From assembly GCA_029936705.1 (NCBI GenBank), contig JAPYSD010000003.1:1-35276 (forward strand): 35,276 bases of DNA, written 5' to 3'. The first letter of the stretch is position 1. Every line of letters begins with the position of its first letter. The notes beneath the pieces are model-generated. The model searched no databases, was not told the DNA's origin, and saw only the letters and a list, made by a program, of their open reading frames with translations. Positions 13,573-21,827 of the stretch are shown here, in pieces. This DNA is from Croceicoccus sp. GTDB taxonomy: Bacteria; Pseudomonadota; Alphaproteobacteria; Sphingomonadales; Sphingomonadaceae. The translations under genes were made by a program, and so were the position numbers.

Positions 13573-13978
13573 GGTGGCTCCTGTTGCAACGGACATTGCA
13601 TCAGTCGTTAAAGCCGTTGAGCAGTAGGAGCGACCGAAGACAAGGGAGGGTAGTATACACCCCTTAGCGGCTTGGATCAGGACAGGCCGATCCCAGTCAT
13701 TCTGCCTACCTGAAACCACGCAACGCAGACCTGAGAATTTCCTTCACTCTGCTCAAAACCTAAACGCCTTTTCTCTAATCATGAAAGGCTGAGCGGCATT
13801 TGAGCATGTGACGCTTGGAGAGCGTCGTTAAGCTGTCAAAAGTGGCGGAAAGAAACTGGCAGATTTTGGAACCAGAATTCAACAAAGATAAGGTTCGGGT
13901 GGTGACGCATTTTGAAATTGGCGATACGGGAGCTGATGGTCTGTAACCGAGCGACGGTACGCCCTAGGGGGAATTTTC
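13573..13978. other. Intergenic region between recombinase and SIR2-STAND gene
   Basis: This 406-base gap separates two divergent genes and must carry both promoters. It holds a palindromic crossover-like site (13647-13664) and a small hairpin, GACGCT (13810-13815)/AGCGTC (13821-13826). No TAAATA element and no credible ORF are present. Confidence 0.5.
13647..13664. other. Candidate recombination (res-like) site for the small serine recombinase
   Basis: AGGGTAGTATACACCCCT is an interrupted palindrome: AGGG and CCCT arms around a central GTATAC with a TA centre. It lies about 75 bp upstream of the recombinase start, where resolvases usually have their res site. No clear accessory subsites were found, so this is tentative. 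Confidence 0.3.
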
Positions 13979-16387
13979 GTGACAATTGAGCTTGACCGGC
14001 TGGTCCAGAATTTGGACCCAACCCGTACGATTCTCTTTTTTGGCGCAGGATCATCAATTCCCTCCGGCTCGCCGTCTGCACCCGATTTGGCAAAAGCCAT
14101 TTCCGAGCGCTTCGAAATCGACGCTAATGGGTTCAGTCTCGCAGAGATCGCCGAGCTAGCTGAACTGAACGCCGACCGAGCGAAACTGATAACTTTCGTC
14201 CGAGAACAATTCCCCCGTCCCAACCCGACCGGGGGTTTGATGAACATCCCGCTCTTCGGGTGGAAGGGCGTCTACACCACCAATTACGATGAACTACTGG
14301 AGCGGACCTATCAAATACGAAAGGTGCCCTTCACGGCCATTACGACCAACTACGACTTCTCGAAGCTTACCGGTCCTCTAGCACAGCCAATTTATAAGAT
14401 TCATGGCACGATAGGTCAGGACGTTAGCGACGGTAACAAAAGCCGTATGATCCTGACACAGGGAGACTATGACAAAGCAATCGAATACCGAGAGTTCCTG
14501 TACACTCGCCTTGCTTCGGACATGGCCGGGGCAGACCTTGTGATCATTGGCTTCTCGCTTTCCGACCCGGACATCAAACAGGTAGTGGACCGGGTACTGA
14601 CCATTCAGGCGAAGATGGGTGGCGCTGGCGGTCAAGTCTACCTTCTGCTGTACCAGAAGGATGAAAACCGCGCACGCTTATTCGAGGCTCGGGGTGTTCG
14701 CGTATCTTTCGGGGGCATCGACGAGTTTTCGGAAGCACTGGCACGCAAGGGACCGGCGGCGAGCATTATCTACTCAAGCTCGAACGACCCGGTTCAACAA
14801 TCAAACATTCTTAGCGCGACAACGGTTGACGTGAAGCACTCGATTGAGAATTTCGCTTCGAACGCCAGCGCAATGTTCAATGGGTGGCCAGCGACCTACG
14901 CGGATGTTGCCGCCGACCTCACTTTTGGTCGGACCCTTTCCAGCAGCATTTTTAGCGCTTTCAAAGCTACTACCTATCAGTATGCCTCAATCGTAGGTGC
15001 GAGCGGCGTCGGGAAGACAACGGCTGCGCGCCAGATTGCGGTTCAAGCGGAAGCGGATGGGTGGTTGTGTTGGGAGCACAAGGTCGATTTCTCACTTTCG
15101 GTACATGATTGGACCACCGCAGCCGAGACACTTCAGTCTGCCGGTCTAGACGGTCTCTTGGTCATCGACGAGGCAAATTTCCACATAGGCGAAATCAATC
15201 GTCTGGTTGAAGCGCTGACCACAAAAGGTCTGACAAGTCTTCGTTTGGTGCTAACTTCCGGCCGCGCCCAATGGCAGTACCGCACCAAGTCAGTTTTCCT
15301 TACCAAGAACGGTAAGGAGCACCAACTCAGCAAACTGAACTCCCAAGAGATTGATCGCCTCATCATGCTGGTGTCCGCACCCAATGATGTTCGTCCTCTT
15401 GTTGAGGCAACATTCTCTGGATTCTCACTTCAGGAGAAGCGCAGACGCTTGGTCGAGCGGTGTGAGGCTGACGCCTTCGTCTGCCTCCGCAACATCTTCG
15501 CGACCGAGAAGTTCGACGACATCATCCTGCGCGAATACGCACAGATGAGCGTTGCCGATCAGGAAATCTACCGGTTGGTCTCCGCCATGCAGAATGCAGG
15601 CATTCGGGTACACCGGCAGCTTGTCATTCGGCTTACAAACATTGCAGCCGACATGGTCGAAACCGCCCTCCGCAATCTTGTGGACGTGATTTCGGAGTAC
15701 GACATTTCGGATCGGTTTGGAGTCTACGGCTGGAAGGTGCGCCACAGCGTCATCGCGGGCATCGTTGCGAAGTACAAGTACGCTGATCCGGCGGCGATGC
15801 TTGATTTGTTTGAGCGCGTGATCGCTAACATTTCACCGACATACGAGATCGAGCGACGCACAATTAATGAGATGTGTAACGTCGAAACTGGTCTACCGAG
15901 CATCGCTGATAAAGATACGCAGAACCGGCTTCTGCGCACACTTATCTCAATTGCTCCCGGCGAGCCTATCCCGCGCCACAGGCTCATTCGCAATCTCATC
16001 TCGCTGGAAAAATTCGATCTTGCCGAGACCGAGATAAGAGTATTCAAACACGACATTGGTGTTGATGGCCCTGTCGCGCGCTATCAAGTGGTTTTGCTGC
16101 TAGCCCGCGTGATGTACACACCGGGACTTATGGATGAAGATCGCCTCGTGATTTTGCGACAGGCGGAATCACAGGCTGCGGCATCGGCCGAAAAGTACAG
16201 CAACAATCGACACGTTTTGACAGCCTTCTGCGATGTCGGCATCGAGCTTATTAGGCGCGCTAATGACGAGACGTGTTTTGACGCGGCGATGAAAGCTCTT
16301 AAGGAAGCTGAGGTTCGGACAAGTGATGAGGAGATAACCAAGTCCATTCGCCATTACGAGCGCCGGAGGTTTGAAATCGGACTTTAA
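13979..16387 (+). CDS. SIR2-STAND NTPase, Avs5-like anti-phage defence protein (802 aa)
   Basis: The N-terminal SIR2 domain (about 1-270) shows FFGAGSSIPSG (residues 20-30), TTNYDELLE (Asn102, Asp104), KIHG with candidate catalytic His142, and GFSLSDPD (191-198). In defence systems such domains degrade NAD+ to abort infection. A P-loop NTPase follows, with Walker A GASGVGKTT (340-348) and Walker B LLVIDEAN (393-400). The C-terminal half (about 560-802) is helical, like STAND sensor repeats. The start is GTG with GGGGGAA upstream. It lies between terS and terL, lacks the late TAAATA element, and is divergent from a serine recombinase. The domain order matches Avs5-type SIR2-STAND proteins; the trigger and activity are inferred, not seen. 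Confidence 0.82.
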   Translation: MTIELDRLVQNLDPTRTILFFGAGSSIPSGSPSAPDLAKAISERFEIDANGFSLAEIAELAELNADRAKLITFVREQFPRPNPTGGLMNIPLFGWKGVYTTNYDELLERTYQIRKVPFTAITTNYDFSKLTGPLAQPIYKIHGTIGQDVSDGNKSRMILTQGDYDKAIEYREFLYTRLASDMAGADLVIIGFSLSDPDIKQVVDRVLTIQAKMGGAGGQVYLLLYQKDENRARLFEARGVRVSFGGIDEFSEALARKGPAASIIYSSSNDPVQQSNILSATTVDVKHSIENFASNASAMFNGWPATYADVAADLTFGRTLSSSIFSAFKATTYQYASIVGASGVGKTTAARQIAVQAEADGWLCWEHKVDFSLSVHDWTTAAETLQSAGLDGLLVIDEANFHIGEINRLVEALTTKGLTSLRLVLTSGRAQWQYRTKSVFLTKNGKEHQLSKLNSQEIDRLIMLVSAPNDVRPLVEATFSGFSLQEKRRRLVERCEADAFVCLRNIFATEKFDDIILREYAQMSVADQEIYRLVSAMQNAGIRVHRQLVIRLTNIAADMVETALRNLVDVISEYDISDRFGVYGWKVRHSVIAGIVAKYKYADPAAMLDLFERVIANISPTYEIERRTINEMCNVETGLPSIADKDTQNRLLRTLISIAPGEPIPRHRLIRNLISLEKFDLAETEIRVFKHDIGVDGPVARYQVVLLLARVMYTPGLMDEDRLVILRQAESQAAASAEKYSNNRHVLTAFCDVGIELIRRANDETCFDAAMKALKEAEVRTSDEEITKSIRHYERRRFEIGL

Positions 16388-16449
16388 GTCACCGCCTGTC
16401 GGCCGCAAAAGTCGAGTTCCCATTCCTTTCTTAGCATTCAGCCCCCTGC

Positions 16450-16467
16450 GGCCTTTTGCTAAAGGCC
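16450..16467 (+). terminator. Possible terminator hairpin after SIR2-STAND gene
   Basis: GGCCTTT/AAAGGCC with loop TGCT, about 60 nt after the SIR2-STAND stop and upstream of the terL TAAATAC element. It lacks a U-tract. Confidence 0.4.
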
Positions 16468-16526
16468 AACATAACAGCTTTGGCGCATTACCGCGCAATA
16501 GACATTGGCCCGAACTCGGCATCTAG

Positions 16527-16533
16527 TAAATAC
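16527..16533 (+). promoter_or_regulatory. Late-module TAAATAC element before terL
   Basis: TAAATAC ends four bases before the terL ATG at 16538 (five bases separate TAAATA and ATG, as at terS and 30086). No Shine-Dalgarno sequence is present, so a leaderless transcript is possible. Confidence 0.5.
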
Positions 16534-16537
16534 ATGG

Positions 16538-17977
16538 ATGGCGGGTACATCCAGTAAGACAAAAACTAAGGGCATCATACCCAACTTCGAGGGGTTCAAT
16601 GACGATCAGCGCGCCGCCTATGCGCTCGCAACTTCCAATAACAATAAATTCCACCTCTTTTATGGAGGTGCAGGGTCCGGCAAATCGTGGCTGATTATGT
16701 TCATCGTGATTTTGCGGGCATTGCGCGCTCCAAACTCACGCCATGCGATCTTCCGCTTAACCCGTACATCATGTGAGCGGACGCTCTTCGAGAAGACATT
16801 GATCGAGGTGTTAGAAGCAGGGTTCCCCGGCCTTTACCAGCAGTTGTTAGAGCGCAAAGCGTTTAACCACACAGACATGACCGTCACCCTGTCGAATGGC
16901 TCCATGCTGTTCTTCAACGGCTTGGATGAAAACCGTTTGACGAAGGTACTCGGTGACGAATTCAACACGGTCTGGGTCAACGAGTGCAATGAGGATGGGC
17001 TTTCCTACGCCACCGTAAACGTTCTGCTCAACCGTCTCCGTGCCGTTCGCAGGACCGTCGATGGCAAGACGCTCAAGAATAAGATGTTCTTCGACTGCAA
17101 CCCGCGCTTTTACAGCGATTGGGAATACAAGGTGTTTATGCAGGGTATCAACCCTGAGGATGGCGATGCAATTCCTCGTCCTGAGCAGTGGGTAAACTGC
17201 AAACTCAGGACCTTCTCCAACCAAGCAAATCTCTCTGAGGACTACTTGGAGAACCTAGAACTGATGGGCGCTAAGGATCGTAGGCGCTACATGGAGGGTG
17301 AGTGGTCGGATGAAAACCAGCACGCCCTGTTCACCGAGAAAATGTTCGTGCAAGGGCGCATTCCAAAGCCCACGCACATTCTTGATGCACACGACACGCT
17401 CAAGCATCTTGCCGAGGAAGGCATCCAGTTGGACCGTATCACGGTTGCCGCTGACCCCGCCGTTACCGCCGATTCCAAGAGCGACTTAACTGGTATCACG
17501 GTGCAGGGTATCTGCCAGCACGACGATGGGATTGAACATGCCTACGTCTTGGAGGACTTGTCGGGCCGCTACACACCAGACGCAGCCTGCAAGGTGATCG
17601 CAGACGCCTACAAGGAATGGGGATGCAGCCGCGTCATCATGGAAAAGAACCAAGGCGGTCTGTGGCTGGAAAGCACCCTGCGAAAGCACTTCCCTAGCGT
17701 TCCGCTCAAGTTCGTTTCCGCCACTACGACAACAGGCGGCAAAGCCAGCCGCGCTGAACCCGTTGCCGCGCAGTATGAGCGCGGTGTCGTCCACCACGTA
17801 GGAAGCTTCAAAGAACTCGAAACCCAAATGTGCGACTTCGGCAGTCCAGCATCTCGCCGCAAGTCACCTGACCGCATGGACGCTGTTGTCTGGGGTCTGA
17901 CGGAACTCTTCGACCTTGGTGCCGAGAAGAAGCCCATTCCCGGTAGCCGCGTAACTCGTCGCGGCTATCGGCGCTAA
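16538..17977 (+). CDS. terL: Terminase large subunit (479 aa)
   Basis: TerL is the ATP-driven packaging motor and head-filling nuclease. The ATPase part has Walker A FYGGAGSGKSW (Gly43-Ser50 core) and a Walker B-like VWVNECNED in which Asn stands before the Glu, as in several terminase families; a coupling region FFDCNPRF follows. The C-terminal nuclease has VAADPAVT, SDLTGI, IMEKNQGG and SPDRMDAVVWG, which supply acidic metal ligands. A TTG at 16505 is in frame, but ATG 16538 fits the family start and the conserved TAAATAC spacing. It is separated from terS by the recombinase/SIR2 cargo. Confidence 0.93.
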   Translation: MAGTSSKTKTKGIIPNFEGFNDDQRAAYALATSNNNKFHLFYGGAGSGKSWLIMFIVILRALRAPNSRHAIFRLTRTSCERTLFEKTLIEVLEAGFPGLYQQLLERKAFNHTDMTVTLSNGSMLFFNGLDENRLTKVLGDEFNTVWVNECNEDGLSYATVNVLLNRLRAVRRTVDGKTLKNKMFFDCNPRFYSDWEYKVFMQGINPEDGDAIPRPEQWVNCKLRTFSNQANLSEDYLENLELMGAKDRRRYMEGEWSDENQHALFTEKMFVQGRIPKPTHILDAHDTLKHLAEEGIQLDRITVAADPAVTADSKSDLTGITVQGICQHDDGIEHAYVLEDLSGRYTPDAACKVIADAYKEWGCSRVIMEKNQGGLWLESTLRKHFPSVPLKFVSATTTTGGKASRAEPVAAQYERGVVHHVGSFKELETQMCDFGSPASRRKSPDRMDAVVWGLTELFDLGAEKKPIPGSRVTRRGYRR

Positions 17978-17995
17978 CCCAATCCCTTGCCGGAA

Positions 17996-18020
17996 TAAGT
18001 ATTAAGTCAGGGGCGCCCCT
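17996..18020 (+). promoter_or_regulatory. Variant late element (TAAGTA) with palindrome before portal gene
   Basis: TAAGTAT (17996-18002) differs by one base from TAAATA and is followed by the perfect palindrome AGGGGCGCCCCT (18009-18020). It sits in the only sizeable + strand gap of the late module without the exact TAAATA. Confidence 0.35.
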
Positions 18021-18053
18021 CTGGCCGAAGTAACTTATGGGCAGAGGGATAAC

Positions 18054-19457
18054 TTGGCACAGGAAATCAACCAACCGACACTAGAGATTTCGAAGTGGCA
18101 TAATCGCTGGCAGCGCAACCGAGACTTTGTTGACGGTGAGGAAGCGGTAAAGGCGAAGGGCGAACTCTACCTCCCCAAAGTACGGGTTACTGATAGCGCG
18201 GCTGAGTACACAGCTCATCTACAACGTACAGGCTTCTTTCCAGCCGCGTTCAAGATCGCACAGGGCTGGATGGGGCTGATCTTCCGGAAAGACCCTGACC
18301 TGCAAGCTGGTGCCCGCACCAAACTGCTAGCTGGCCTCGCTACCCGCGACGGCCTGACACTGGACGACTTATCTGCATGGTTCGTCCGCGAGACGCTGAT
18401 TACCAACTTCACTGGCGCGCTTGTCGATCACCCACCTCGCAACGCTTTCCCTGCGAGCATGAGCGCAGCCGATGAACTGCGCTTGGGTTTCCGCCCCTAT
18501 CTCGCCCGCTACACTGCCGAGAACATCCTAGAGGTCACACGCGGCTTCATCGGTATGCAGGTTGGCATTGTCCGCGTCCGTTTGCTGGAGGATGCAGGCA
18601 AGCAGGTGCGCGAACTGCTCATCAATGGCGCTGGACAATACGAGGTTCGCGTCCATCGCGACACAGGCAATGGCGGCTTCCAGCAGGTAGAGCGCTACAT
18701 TCCTGAGCAGGATGGCAAGCCGCTATCAAAGATCCCGTTCGTCCTCCTGAACACAGAGGACAGCATCACGCCCACTCCGAGCCTGCTGGAAAATGCCGTT
18801 GGTCTGAACCATCAGCACTATCTGCAGGAGAGCGCGCTTGCCGCTGCCATTCATCTCACTCAAGCGCCTCGTGCTGTCATCACAGGCTACGTACCGGCGA
18901 AGGACGAGGATGGAAACGACATCATCACCGAATGGGCAATCGAACCCGGCGCGGTATGGGAGTTTCCAGACAAGGAGGTAAAGGTCGATTGGCACACTTA
19001 TGCGCCGGAGGGCCAAGAACTCGTCATCAACAAGATGCGCGATTTGAAGGATGCGTTGAGCGCGATCGGTCACTCCATCCTTGCCCCTGAGAAGCCAGCG
19101 CCGGAAGCTGCCGAGACACAGCTAATCCGCCGCGCCGCTGAAAACGCCATGCTCGCTGATTTCACTAAGCGCATCGCCAGTCGCTTAGAGCGTACCTATT
19201 CCAAATGGGGTCAGTGGATTGACGGCCAGCCAGTTCGCTACGCACTCAATCTAGATTTTGTGCCGCAGCCTATGGCAGCGCAACAAGCGACGCTTCTGTC
19301 CAACATGGTAACGGCTGGACAGCTTTCGCTTCGCACTCTGCACGAAGCACTCAAGCAAGGCGAGTTGATGCCGCTGGACTTCGACCCTGAGGTGGAGGCG
19401 CAGCGCATCGCAGAAGAGCAAATTGACCTCCCGCCAATCGCACCGCCGGGTGAATAA
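18054..19457 (+). CDS. Phage portal protein, DUF4055-like (467 aa)
   Basis: The portal forms the dodecameric DNA channel at one head vertex. The sequence resembles DUF4055 portal-like proteins: ISKWHNRWQRNRDFVDGE, YLPKVRVTDSAAEYTAHLQR, FPAAFKIAQGWMGLIFRKDP, and a C-terminal acidic tail ending PPIAPPGE. Size and position directly after terL and before the MuF protein agree. The start is a TTG with GAGGG six nt upstream; no ATG is available nearby. Its stop codon shares one base with the next ATG, so portal and MuF protein are coupled. Confidence 0.85.
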   Translation: MAQEINQPTLEISKWHNRWQRNRDFVDGEEAVKAKGELYLPKVRVTDSAAEYTAHLQRTGFFPAAFKIAQGWMGLIFRKDPDLQAGARTKLLAGLATRDGLTLDDLSAWFVRETLITNFTGALVDHPPRNAFPASMSAADELRLGFRPYLARYTAENILEVTRGFIGMQVGIVRVRLLEDAGKQVRELLINGAGQYEVRVHRDTGNGGFQQVERYIPEQDGKPLSKIPFVLLNTEDSITPTPSLLENAVGLNHQHYLQESALAAAIHLTQAPRAVITGYVPAKDEDGNDIITEWAIEPGAVWEFPDKEVKVDWHTYAPEGQELVINKMRDLKDALSAIGHSILAPEKPAPEAAETQLIRRAAENAMLADFTKRIASRLERTYSKWGQWIDGQPVRYALNLDFVPQPMAAQQATLLSNMVTAGQLSLRTLHEALKQGELMPLDFDPEVEAQRIAEEQIDLPPIAPPGE

Positions 19458-20530
19458 TGGCCAGCGTCAATGAGCAGCTACAAGACCGTGCCATCCGACA
19501 CGCGATTGCCCTGCAACGCTATGGCAAGGGTCTGTCTGACAAGCTGGTAAGACTGCTCAACAGCGCAGACGCAGACATCGTCGAAACCCTCGCCAAGCGG
19601 CTTGTCGCGATTGACGAAGGAGGGTTCGACACCGGCCCCGCTACCACCAAGCGATTGCAGAAGGTGTTAGAGGAAGTCCGCGCCCTGAACAGCGCAGTCT
19701 ACAAGTCCCTTCACGTTGAATTGGAGGGTGAGCTGGTCAAGTTCGCGGCAGCAGAAGCGGCCGCGCAAAAGGCAGCGCTGGAAACCGCCCTGGTGGTGGA
19801 ATTGGGCACCAAGCTACCAGCACCAGCCAGACTTGCCGCTATCGTCTCTGAGACGCCCATACAGGGCTATTTGCTCAAGCTGTGGGTCGACGGCATGGAG
19901 AAGGCCCGCATGGACCGCATTGAGCAGCAAATCCGCATCGGACTGCTCGAAGGCGAAGGCACGGACAAGATCGTCCGTCGCATCCGTGGAACCAAAGCGG
20001 CTGGCTATCGCGATGGCATCTTGGACAAGAGCCGCCGTTCCACACAGAGCCTAGTTCGTACTGCCGTGACGCAGGTGAGCAATGTCGCGGCTCAGGAAAC
20101 GTGGAAGGCCAATTCCCGATACGTGAAGGGCTGGCAATTCCTCGCCACACTCGACAGCCGCACGACTGTCACCTGTGCTGGTTTGTCGGGGCAGACGTTC
20201 CAGATTGGGGAAGGCCCAATGCCACCTCGCCACGTTGCTTGCCGTTCCATTAGCGTCCCCGTCACCAAGTCCTTCCGCGAATTGGGATTGGACAAGGACG
20301 AACTACCTAAGGGCACCCGCGCTAGCATGGATGGGCAGGTAGCTGGCGATACCACCTTCAAGGATTGGTTGCTGCGCAAAGGCGACACCATGCAGTACAA
20401 GGTACTCGGCAAGACCCGCGCTCAATTGTTCCGCTCGGGTAAGCTGGACCTAGACCAATTCATCAAGGCAGATGGCACTGTCCTTACATTGGACGAACTG
20501 GAAGCTCTATACCCTTCGCTGCTCAAGTAG
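19457..20530 (+). CDS. MuF/SPP1 gp7-type head morphogenesis protein (357 aa)
   Basis: Minor head proteins of this family bind the portal and help assembly or early infection. The hallmark region is in the second half: RTAVTQVSNVAAQETWKAN, then FLATLDSRTTVTCAGLSGQT, PMPPRHVACRS and the tail GKTRAQLFRSGKLDLDQF. The Cys and His of CAGL and RHVAC are conserved in the family. It starts at 19457 in the last base of the portal stop. No extra C-terminal toxin domain is present. The 3' end overlaps by 24 nt the end of the minus-strand membrane protein gene. Confidence 0.87.
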   Translation: MASVNEQLQDRAIRHAIALQRYGKGLSDKLVRLLNSADADIVETLAKRLVAIDEGGFDTGPATTKRLQKVLEEVRALNSAVYKSLHVELEGELVKFAAAEAAAQKAALETALVVELGTKLPAPARLAAIVSETPIQGYLLKLWVDGMEKARMDRIEQQIRIGLLEGEGTDKIVRRIRGTKAAGYRDGILDKSRRSTQSLVRTAVTQVSNVAAQETWKANSRYVKGWQFLATLDSRTTVTCAGLSGQTFQIGEGPMPPRHVACRSISVPVTKSFRELGLDKDELPKGTRASMDGQVAGDTTFKDWLLRKGDTMQYKVLGKTRAQLFRSGKLDLDQFIKADGTVLTLDELEALYPSLLK

Positions 20531-21004
20531 GTCGTCCAATTCAGCCAAACTCTGGTCTAGATTTCCGGCCATCCCCCTGCAAATCAGCCTGACTACCGAG
20601 GGGCTAGAAATTGTCGGGTCTGGATAGCTATTATGAAGAATGGAGCCAACTTCGCTGAACAAGCGGGGGTAGTCAGTAGCCAGCGATTGCAAAGATCTTA
20701 TCCTGACACGGAGTCGTTCGGCATTGTTCCAATTATCGGCAGTGAACGATTGTAACCCACCCAAATCACCTAAGGTCGCAAGTCTCGCGAACTCATCTCG
20801 CAATTGTTCAGTGACGCGAATAACCTCGTTGATGAGGCTCTGGTGTCTCTGGCGTTCCGCTCTTTCAGCCTCATCCTTCTGCCACCGTGCAAACCGCTTT
20901 TGGCCATCGGCGATCCACACCGCCGCGATAACGGCGACGATGCTGCCTATGGCAGCAGCCCAGTCCGCTGCATTCCCCCATGTGACTTCCAACGCACAGA
21001 ACAT
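20507..21004 (-). CDS. Minus-strand membrane protein inside the head module (165 aa)
   Basis: GGAGG precedes the ATG at 21004. A membrane helix lies at about residues 13-32 (WAAAIGSIVAVIAAVWIADG), followed by a long charged, mainly helical cytoplasmic region (FARWQKDEAERAERQRHQS and onward). It opposes all neighbouring late genes and overlaps the end of the MuF gene by 24 nt, so it looks like a moron with its own promoter. Such single-helix proteins can serve in superinfection exclusion; that is inference. Its promoter region coincides with the AAATAAATAA stretch that also holds a + strand late element. Confidence 0.68.
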   Translation of the reverse strand: MFCALEVTWGNAADWAAAIGSIVAVIAAVWIADGQKRFARWQKDEAERAERQRHQSLINEVIRVTEQLRDEFARLATLGDLGGLQSFTADNWNNAERLRVRIRSLQSLATDYPRLFSEVGSILHNSYPDPTISSPSVVRLICRGMAGNLDQSLAELDDLLEQRRV

Positions 21005-21016
21005 CGGCCCTCCAAA

Positions 21017-21048
21017 TAAATAAGATTGAAGCCGACAGTCTCGGCTTC
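21017..21048 (+). promoter_or_regulatory. Late-module TAAATA element with hairpin before scaffold gene
   Basis: TAAATAA (21017-21023) is followed five bases later by a perfect 8-bp hairpin, GAAGCCGA/TCGGCTTC with loop CAGTC (21028-21048). A transcript starting about 7 nt after TAAATA would begin with this hairpin. Confidence 0.5.
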
Positions 21049-21085
21049 CTGAGAGTCCAGTCGGCTCCTGAGAGGAAGACCTATA

Positions 21086-21730
21086 ATGTCCGATACACCT
21101 TCAATCGAAGACCTACAGGCTCAGATTGAGAGCCTTATCACCGAAAAAACTACCCTAGCCGAGAACAACAGCAAGCTGGTCAAAGAGAAGCGTGATGCGC
21201 TTTCTAAGGTTGAGCAAGCCGAAGCAGCCGCAGAGGCAGCTAAGGACGAGGCCGCTACCGCAGCAGGCGACGAGCTATCACAGCTAAAGCGTCAAGTTGC
21301 GAAGCTGGAACGCGATAACGCTGCACTGTTAGGAGAGCGTGACACACTATCTGGCGACCTCCGTACAATCCGCATCGACAACGAAATCAGCAAGGCATTG
21401 GACGAGAACAAGGTACTCGACCACATGAGGCCTGTCCTCGCCTCACATTACAAGCTGATGGCAAAGTACGAAGATGGACAGGGTAACATCGACGGTAGGG
21501 CTATTTCGGACTTCATCAAGTCCCATCTAGCTAGCAACGAAGGCGCACACTACCGTAAAGCTAGTGACAACACTGGTGGCAATGCCAACGATAGTACAGG
21601 CACGGTCACTAATCCGAAGCTAACCAAGCGTCCTACAACACAAGCGGAATGGGATTACTTGGATAGTCTACCTGATGCAGAACGTAACGCGCTTTGTGAT
21701 CAAATCGGCGAGCCGGGTCTCAAAGTCTAA
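21086..21730 (+). CDS. Capsid scaffolding protein (214 aa)
   Basis: Scaffold proteins guide capsid assembly and leave before packaging. The sequence is a long coiled coil (about residues 5-95: DLQAQIESLITEKTTLAENN, KLVKEKRDALSKVEQAE, then LSQLKRQVAKLERDNAALLG) followed by a polar segment and a conserved end TQAEWDYLDSLPDAERNAL. This form and the position immediately before the major capsid gene are typical. AGAGGAAG precedes the ATG. Confidence 0.82.
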   Translation: MSDTPSIEDLQAQIESLITEKTTLAENNSKLVKEKRDALSKVEQAEAAAEAAKDEAATAAGDELSQLKRQVAKLERDNAALLGERDTLSGDLRTIRIDNEISKALDENKVLDHMRPVLASHYKLMAKYEDGQGNIDGRAISDFIKSHLASNEGAHYRKASDNTGGNANDSTGTVTNPKLTKRPTTQAEWDYLDSLPDAERNALCDQIGEPGLKV

Positions 21731-21747
21731 GCCCAGAACCTACAGCA

Positions 21748-21754
21748 TAAATAG
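21748..21754 (+). promoter_or_regulatory. Late-module TAAATA element before major capsid gene
   Basis: TAAATAG directly abuts the first of two hairpins in the capsid leader. Part of the proposed late element family. Confidence 0.5.
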
Positions 21755-21818
21755 CCGGTCAGGAGAAGCTACCTGACCGGCTCCAACTTGCGAGCCGAAC
21801 TAACTACGCAAAGTTGGA
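21754..21818 (+). repeat. Two consecutive hairpins in the major capsid leader
   Basis: Hairpin 1 is a perfect 10-bp stem, GCCGGTCAGG (21754-21763)/CCTGACCGGC (21772-21781). Hairpin 2 follows immediately: TCCAACTT (21782-21789)/AAGTTGGA (21811-21818), with a further GCG/CGC pairing inside. Its right arm covers part of the GGAG ribosome binding site at 21816-21819. It may stabilise the mRNA, terminate scaffold transcripts or tune capsid translation. Confidence 0.6.
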
Positions 21819-21827
21819 GAAAACTTT

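Noticed and set aside
16505..16537. TTG start for terL
   Set aside because: It would add 11 residues of no clear family match; ATG 16538 keeps the conserved TAAATAC spacing.
17944..17967. Dyad TAGCCGCG/CGCGGCTA at the terL end as a terminator
   Set aside because: It lies in coding sequence for the Arg-rich terL tail and has no U-tract.
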